Shown here piece after piece: positions 44,190 through 64,000 of a DNA stretch of 64,000 bases (within the stretch, counting starts at the first letter, position 1; each line of letters starts with the position of its first letter). Under the pieces are notes generated by a model, which saw nothing but the letters and a program-made list of their open reading frames with translations, searched no databases and was not told the origin of the DNA. Source of the stretch: Trileptium ribeirensis (Eukaryota > Nematoda > Enoplea > Enoplida > Thoracostomopsidae). Both the position numbers and the translations under genes were made by a program. Location of the stretch: contig JASANE010001521.1 in the NCBI GenBank assembly GCA_030248225.1, forward strand, positions 1 to 64,000, in the 5' to 3' direction.

Positions 44190-45094
44190 ATAAGCACCGG
44201 GAAAAATACGTATGTAATATATAGGTATAATGCAATAAATTGCGCAATACCTGAAAGCTTCGCACCTCCTCCTTCGGGACGTGGAAGATTTTTTGCAAAA
44301 ATTGGGCAATTGGCAAAAAAAGTCGGTGGTGTAACACTTAACCCCTGAGAGCTCCTCCCCGCCAAGCTCCACTCCCTAAACCGACAGACCTTACGACCCA
44401 TATGAGTTATGTACATACTAGTTGTTTAAACAGAAGCGGACTCAGAATAAAACATGGCAATACGCATGGCAATAGATCATGGAACTTGATTGTATTCAAT
44501 TGATCAACCGCAGTTATAAATGAACTTAATTTGAAATAAATCTAACACAGAATCGTTTTGTTCTGCATCATCTACCAGCGGGGTTGACGCTAGAGTGAAC
44601 TATGTTGTTCGCTTAGCTGTTCGAGACGATTTTTTGCTCAATTTGTGTTCGAAATGAAGCGCCAATCTAAGCTCTATTTTTGTCGAAAATGCGTGAGTTG
44701 TCCCACCCACCATTCAGTTTTGGCTTTATAGCTTCTGAAGAGTTGTAGTTAATAACTCAATGCTGTGCTGAGCTTATTGGGTATTAGCATAACTTTAATT
44801 TTAATTAGTTACATTTGTGTTTATTAGATACATTTTATATCGCTCGTTACTGGTGGACATAAAATCCCGAACGGATTCCGCTATATATACCGTTGGGTGA
44901 TTTAAAACAAAAACAGCGACTAATCCTGTTCGTTCTTATAAAGGCTGCATCATAATTGTTTCTTCTTTCACTCAAGTTTATACACAAACTAGAGGTAATT
45001 TAGTCATTTATATACGATCTATCTACACCGTTGACCACATCCGTCTGGTTTGTGGGTTACATCGTTGACCTTGCGCAATTGGGTATTGGTTATA
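44190..45094. other. Region without a recognisable gene
   Basis: Minus-strand frames at 44077-44416 overlap the end of the preceding element and have no recognisable product. Nothing else is supported. Confidence 0.3.
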
Positions 45095-45300
45095 TCCTTT
45101 GACCTCTGTACTATTAAGTACACTGGTGCGGTTTACCACCAAAAATCACATTAATATTAAATATCACATTTAATCCTTTTAACCTTGGTACTAGTAAGTA
45201 ATTTGGGGCGGACAAGCGGAATTTATCACATGCATCTAAAATATCAAACAATATTTTGACTTTGGTACTAGTAAGTGCCTTGGTGCGGGCTACCGCTATA
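45095..45300. repeat. Imperfect tandem repeat, about 78-bp unit x 3
   Basis: GACCTCTGTACTATTAAGTA then CTGGTGCGG (45101), AACCTTGGTACTAGTAAGTA then TTGGGGCGG (45181), and GACTTTGGTACTAGTAAGTG then TTGGTGCGGGC (45258). About 78-80 bp apart. Non-coding. Confidence 0.75.
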
Positions 45301-46802
45301 TATCGCCAGTAAATTATATGCTTCAAAAATTGACCACAAATTTAGAATTTGGATATAATATCCTTCCCAAATATCTTTTTATTGAACAGGAATCTTTTGA
45401 TCTCTGCATATTTCCGCAACCATTAGGAACGTAACTACTTGGTGATTTGTCTTTGCTTTTCTGCAATTATTGGTTAAGTAAAAATTTTATTCTAATTCCT
45501 TTTGGTTCTAATTTTTACAGTTAAAACATGTCCATCTTAGCAATCGTTAATGATTAACTTTAATCTGAGACAATTTGTAGTCGTTTATTGTTAACCTGTA
45601 TCAGCCCGATTGATAAAATAAGTCGCACAGAAGATATTAAATTGCTAGACATTCAAATTACTATTTGTTTCCACTTTAGAATCGGGCAAAATGATAGCTC
45701 CCAGATATTATCCCATAATGTCACGGCTGCCCGCGGGAACAGATTCCGAATACATATGAAAAAATTTTATATAAAAATGTTGCATTCGATGGGAGCATGA
45801 ATGCATCGAATCTTTCAAAATTAATAACTTTTCTAAGATGCAGTCATTTAATCTGTTGCCAATAATCATTAATGTGTATTACGCATTCATCAAAATGCTA
45901 TCATTCAGGTACTAATCGTTGATTGTTAACCGGCATTATCTTTGATTGTCCTGACTGATGTCTTGATTTTTCAATTTAAATTAATTTATCATCCCAGTGC
46001 ACGCTACATCAGCGGCTTTGGTCAACTATAGCTATTTAGATTTTCCTGTGGCTTAAGCAACACTTACAACAATAACCCCAAAAAACATCTGCAACAGTTT
46101 TGAAGGTATTACATTCTACCTTAGTATGTTAGTAAAATGTATCACGTTTTAGCTACACGGTTTAATAACTAATAAGTTGTGAACATTTATAGTCAAATAT
46201 GGTCAGTTCTTAGCTAGAGTTTATAGATTGTAATCTCGTGAATATAGATTGTTAAGCAGCCGTAAATTTTGCACAACTGGTTCGTGAAACAATTTACCTT
46301 TATTTCTGGCCGTAATAGAATTTCATTCTCGATCCATCATCCTACAAGTTACCTAATTAGCCCTAAGAATGGTTACGCCTGCATTTGCAATAAGAAAATA
46401 GTGTTCAAAAATCAAACGAAGTTGTTTCATTCGATTTCGGTCGTTTTCGTTTAAATGAGAATAACGAAGCTGGAATACGTCAAAATGACAAACGATTGCA
46501 ATTAATCAAAATAGTTTGGGTTTATCTTAGTGAATTTTGTTTAAACGAACAACGATCAACTGCGACATTGTTCGACTTTATCTGCACTTAATTCAGCTAT
46601 GAAATATAATTTATGTGCTGACTGCTGTGTAGCGTAAGAATTTTAACTATCTAAACACAAGCTTAGTATGTCGAGAACAGATTTCATTGAAACATCCAGC
46701 TTAGTTTTGCGATTAGAATACAATCTACATCAACTGAATAATAATACGTGGAACAAATCACACACGTTCATTGTCATGCATTCATGTTATGTATCACAGT
46801 GT
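45301..46802. other. Region downstream of HPD
   Basis: No gene recognised. 46400-46570 has repeated CGATTT/GTTTAAACGAA words related in style to the CGATTAAACGAAATT family. The HPD 3' untranslated region should lie just below 46803 on the minus strand; no canonical AATAAA was noticed there. Confidence 0.3.
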
Positions 46803-61205
<14,403 letters not shown>

Positions 61206-61937
61206 CTGCAATTGAAATACAAAACGGTTCAAGTGGCCAAATCCTAATTGCCGTCCTGAATTATTCACAAATATATAATTAGCAACATAATTTCCCCGTA
61301 CAGTGTGAATTGTTAAACAAGATATTAAATTTTTTCAAAGGAAACAGTTATTTTCCTAATACTAGATTTTTCTTTAAACCGGGGTTAAATTTTCAAAGTC
61401 TCAACTGTTGCAGGGAGATATGCACGTGGCTGATTGTCATTCAAAATTACTTCCTTTTTTCATAATAAATTGTATTTCGAGTCAATGTGTAAAGAGCAAA
61501 TCCTGATATATAGACAGACGAACCTGTTTTTGATTAGAGAAGAAGAAACGACATCCTAATTTTGTCACAACACATGACACTAGTGCAGTGACATCTACCA
61601 ATCAGGATAAACAGGACTATTTTCAAGGAGAAAAATGTAGCAAATTTCGATTTAACCGAGCCTGATACATTAGTTGAAAACTTTGCACGAATAACTTTTG
61701 TTCGCATTATTATTTGGCTTTAAAGTCAATCCGATGATTCGCGCATGTGGCTCTGGAAATAAAATAATTTTTAGAAGAGCTGTCGATCACCAGTTCAACG
61801 ACAACTCTGCGAAAACCGAAATCTAATACTATTTTTGCGTTCACAGGCTTGTTTCACTTGATATTCATATGGGACAGGTTATATCTCTAGAGCAATTATT
61901 TTGCCATAATTATTATTATCACAAAAAATCACACAGT

Positions 61938-62016
61938 ACGCGCCAAAAATTACTGTCGCATTTCGAGCGAGCGAGCCTAGAGAGTCGCGAGTAAGCGACA
62001 GTAATTTTAGGCGCGT
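61938..62016. repeat. 79-bp hairpin with 21-22-bp arms
   Basis: ACGCGCCAAAAATTACTGTC then GC (61938-61959) is the inverse of GCGACAGTAATTTTAGGCGC then GT (61995-62016) with one mismatch. The loop is GAGCGAGCGAGCC-rich. A second GAGCGAGCGACAGTCATGAT lies at 62079. Small foldback of unknown origin. Confidence 0.85.
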
Positions 62017-62654
62017 TCTCAAGGTACCCGTTTATCGTTGTTTATAATTTCAATGCAAGCGAGAATCAAGGCAGTCGGGAGCGAGCGACAGTCATGATCG
62101 TTGTTCATAATTTCAATTTTTTCTAATTTTCAAATTCAATAGTCTAATTGGTGTACCAGGATTTGCAGGCTAGAAAATATCCATTACCGCGCTGCAAAGT
62201 TTTGAGCCATTCCAAACTCCATTAAAACTTTAGATTTCGGCTTGAAAGCAGGGCTTTGTTTAGTAGTTCAATCTAACTTTGAAAGTCACCTGAACGACAG
62301 AAACCGGGCTGACGGTTTAGAGGGAAGGGGCGCAAATGTGAAACCTTTCAGCGACATCCGCATAAAACGTGCCTCCCTCACTGATACATTTCCCGCCCGA
62401 GATTTTTGGTCCAAAACAAAAATTGAAATACTAAAAAACGGAAATTTGACAACAAGTAAGTTTCACGTTAAATTATGAAAAAATGCTGCGCTGGCTACGC
62501 TGAGACTGTTTAAGATTCGATTTCGAGCTGTTTTCACCAATGCGGAAGGGCATTGTTGAAAGAACTAAAAATTACCTGTACCTCCTATTTGGGATCGCAA
62601 CTAAGCCAAATCGACCTCTATTTGACCCTGCTATAACATCGAAAAACTGCGTCA

Positions 62655-63690
62655 AATTTGTAACTCGCAAGCGAGGTTGAAACTAAACGAGCGTGGTTTT
62701 ATCAAGTGGTAATTTGGTGAAATCACCGTGTAACAGGGTTCGTGTTTGAGATGTATACTACACTAAAACCTCTGTAACCCTGAACCATATGAAGACCCTA
62801 AAGTCTCGTCGAACCTATACCCCTCGAAAACAAACAAAAACACAAATAGTATTGTTAGTATATAGACTATTCTTGATGCCCTGTGCACAATATGTAACAA
62901 AACTACTAAAAGACAGACTGTATTTTGACAATCGGATTCATTGGCCGTAATCTCACTGAAAACATCCGAAAACATATGAAATATTCGCGCTGGACTATAG
63001 CTACCCAAACCATTATATTCGGCGTACCATGACAAATATATATAAACCACTGTTGATGCCTTGATAACCCAACAAATGAAAATTCAATAATTTTAGAAAT
63101 CGAGTCTGTCGACAGTAAAATCCTGGAAACCCCTTGAAAAGATATGATATAGTCAAATTGAACTCTAAACAGCAAACCCACTGAAAGCCAAGTGTTTGAT
63201 AACCTAATAGATCCTCGTTGTGAGATAAATTATGCAACAACATGTCGAAATTTGAAAAATTGCTATTTCTTTCAAAGGGTCGACAAGTCATATTCGCGCC
63301 CCTTGCGGTCCAGAGAGTAGTCGCACAAAAACGACGTGGTCAGCAATGTTGTATATATGAATGAGCTGATTCTGTATCGTGTCTCGATTATTGGACGCAA
63401 AGGTTGTATCGCGAGATATGGGCTGCGAAACACTGGCATGTATGACCAGATTTGGCAAAGAACATTTAAAACCCTGTTTTTTGCCATTTTGACCCCAAAG
63501 ATGCAATCAGAGCTGTTCATGTTCAAGTAAATTGCACATCCTCATCACTTTTGCTAAAGAATAAAAAAATTATCGAAATCCATCTATCCGATGATGTTAT
63601 GAATAATAGAAACAGACAAAAAAGACATTTTCACGATTTTGGAAACTCTGCTCGTTTCGCTTGTTCCGTTTCATTTACACAACACAGCCA
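62655..63690. mobile_element. Copy Y of the GGAGCGAGCG-ended family
   Basis: Left end AGGTTGAAACTAAACGAGCG (62673) and right end, inverted, AATGAAACGGAACAAGCGAA (63676-63657). Collinear with copy X: AAAACCTCTGTAACCCTGAA, then ATCGGATTCATTGGCC (62932), ATCGAGTCTGTCGACAG (63099), then CAGAGCTGTTCATGTTCAAG (63509) and CATCTATCCGATGATG (63581). More diverged at its ends than X. Non-coding; its apparent frames are shadows. Confidence 0.65.
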
Positions 63691-64000
63691 CCACCAAAAC
63701 AAACACAACGCTTCTTGTTTATAATTCAAAACTGTTTCGCATTGGCTTCTCCAACGTGGCCCTGATATTTTCGGTGGCTCCCTTGCAAAAAGTGCGTGCA
63801 CCACGGTTTGGACCCCTGGCGAAATTTTTGCCCCTCCGGTAAAACTTTTGGGTCCTCCTAAAAACCACCAGTTGACATAAAAAATTGCCAAAAAGTTTTT
63901 CACAAAACTGCTTTATGAACTTAAAAATTTTAATGATTTCAGCAAAAAAAATAACAAAACAATTAGTTTTAACCGTGATAAAGACGTTTTTGCACCGTTT
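63691..64000. other. Right edge, no gene recognised
   Basis: Overlapping short frames on both strands (63639-63842 plus, 63631-63903 minus) show no recognisable product. Possibly repeat-derived. Confidence 0.3.

Overview
This looks like a piece of a bilaterian animal nuclear genome, most likely an invertebrate. The genes are split by GT-AG introns, the sequence is AT-rich, and intergenic and intronic space is full of decayed non-LTR, BEL/Pao, piggyBac and hAT-type elements. I cannot name the species. Only three host genes are supported: RPL11 (large-subunit ribosomal protein, + strand, 21719-29237), MRPS24 (mitochondrial small-subunit protein uS3m, + strand, 32171-36754) and HPD (4-hydroxyphenylpyruvate dioxygenase, - strand, 46803-61205, C-terminal two thirds only; the 5' exons are not seen and probably lie beyond the right edge). 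All three were assembled exon by exon from protein homology and splice sites. Most of the long open frames in the window are chance or transposon remnants.

Layout. 1-3160: decayed R1/LOA/Jockey-like LINE, split by an 819-bp hAT-like MITE with a perfect 8-bp target duplication. 3200-7680: decayed, purine-skewed, coiled-coil-like coding debris of unknown identity. 8150-19260: head-to-tail array of related units of about 1.9 kb. One unit (C) carries a nearly complete but dead RTE-like retrotransposon; the last 1.9 kb of that unit was then tandemly duplicated (D). 20273-20526: 51-bp minisatellite. 21719-29237: RPL11, whose last 12 codons (stop included) lie behind a 2.75-kb intron containing a 1159-bp hAT MITE. 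29240-32170: intergenic DNA with MITEs and foldbacks. 32171-36754: MRPS24 in four exons. 38215-39880: dead piggyBac transposase on the - strand. 41190-46800: dispersed repeats. 46803-61205: HPD, with introns holding a BEL/Pao gag fragment and several MITE families. 61206-64000: more repeats.

The three genes are independent housekeeping or metabolic genes (cytosolic translation, mitochondrial translation, tyrosine catabolism) with no sign of co-regulation. The window is most informative for its repeats. Several unrelated MITE families carry subterminal CCGG-rich motif arrays, at least four dispersed families recur at several sites, and the 8-19 kb array combines unit-scale tandem repetition with a retrotransposon. 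I found no CRISPR, rRNA or convincing tRNA gene.
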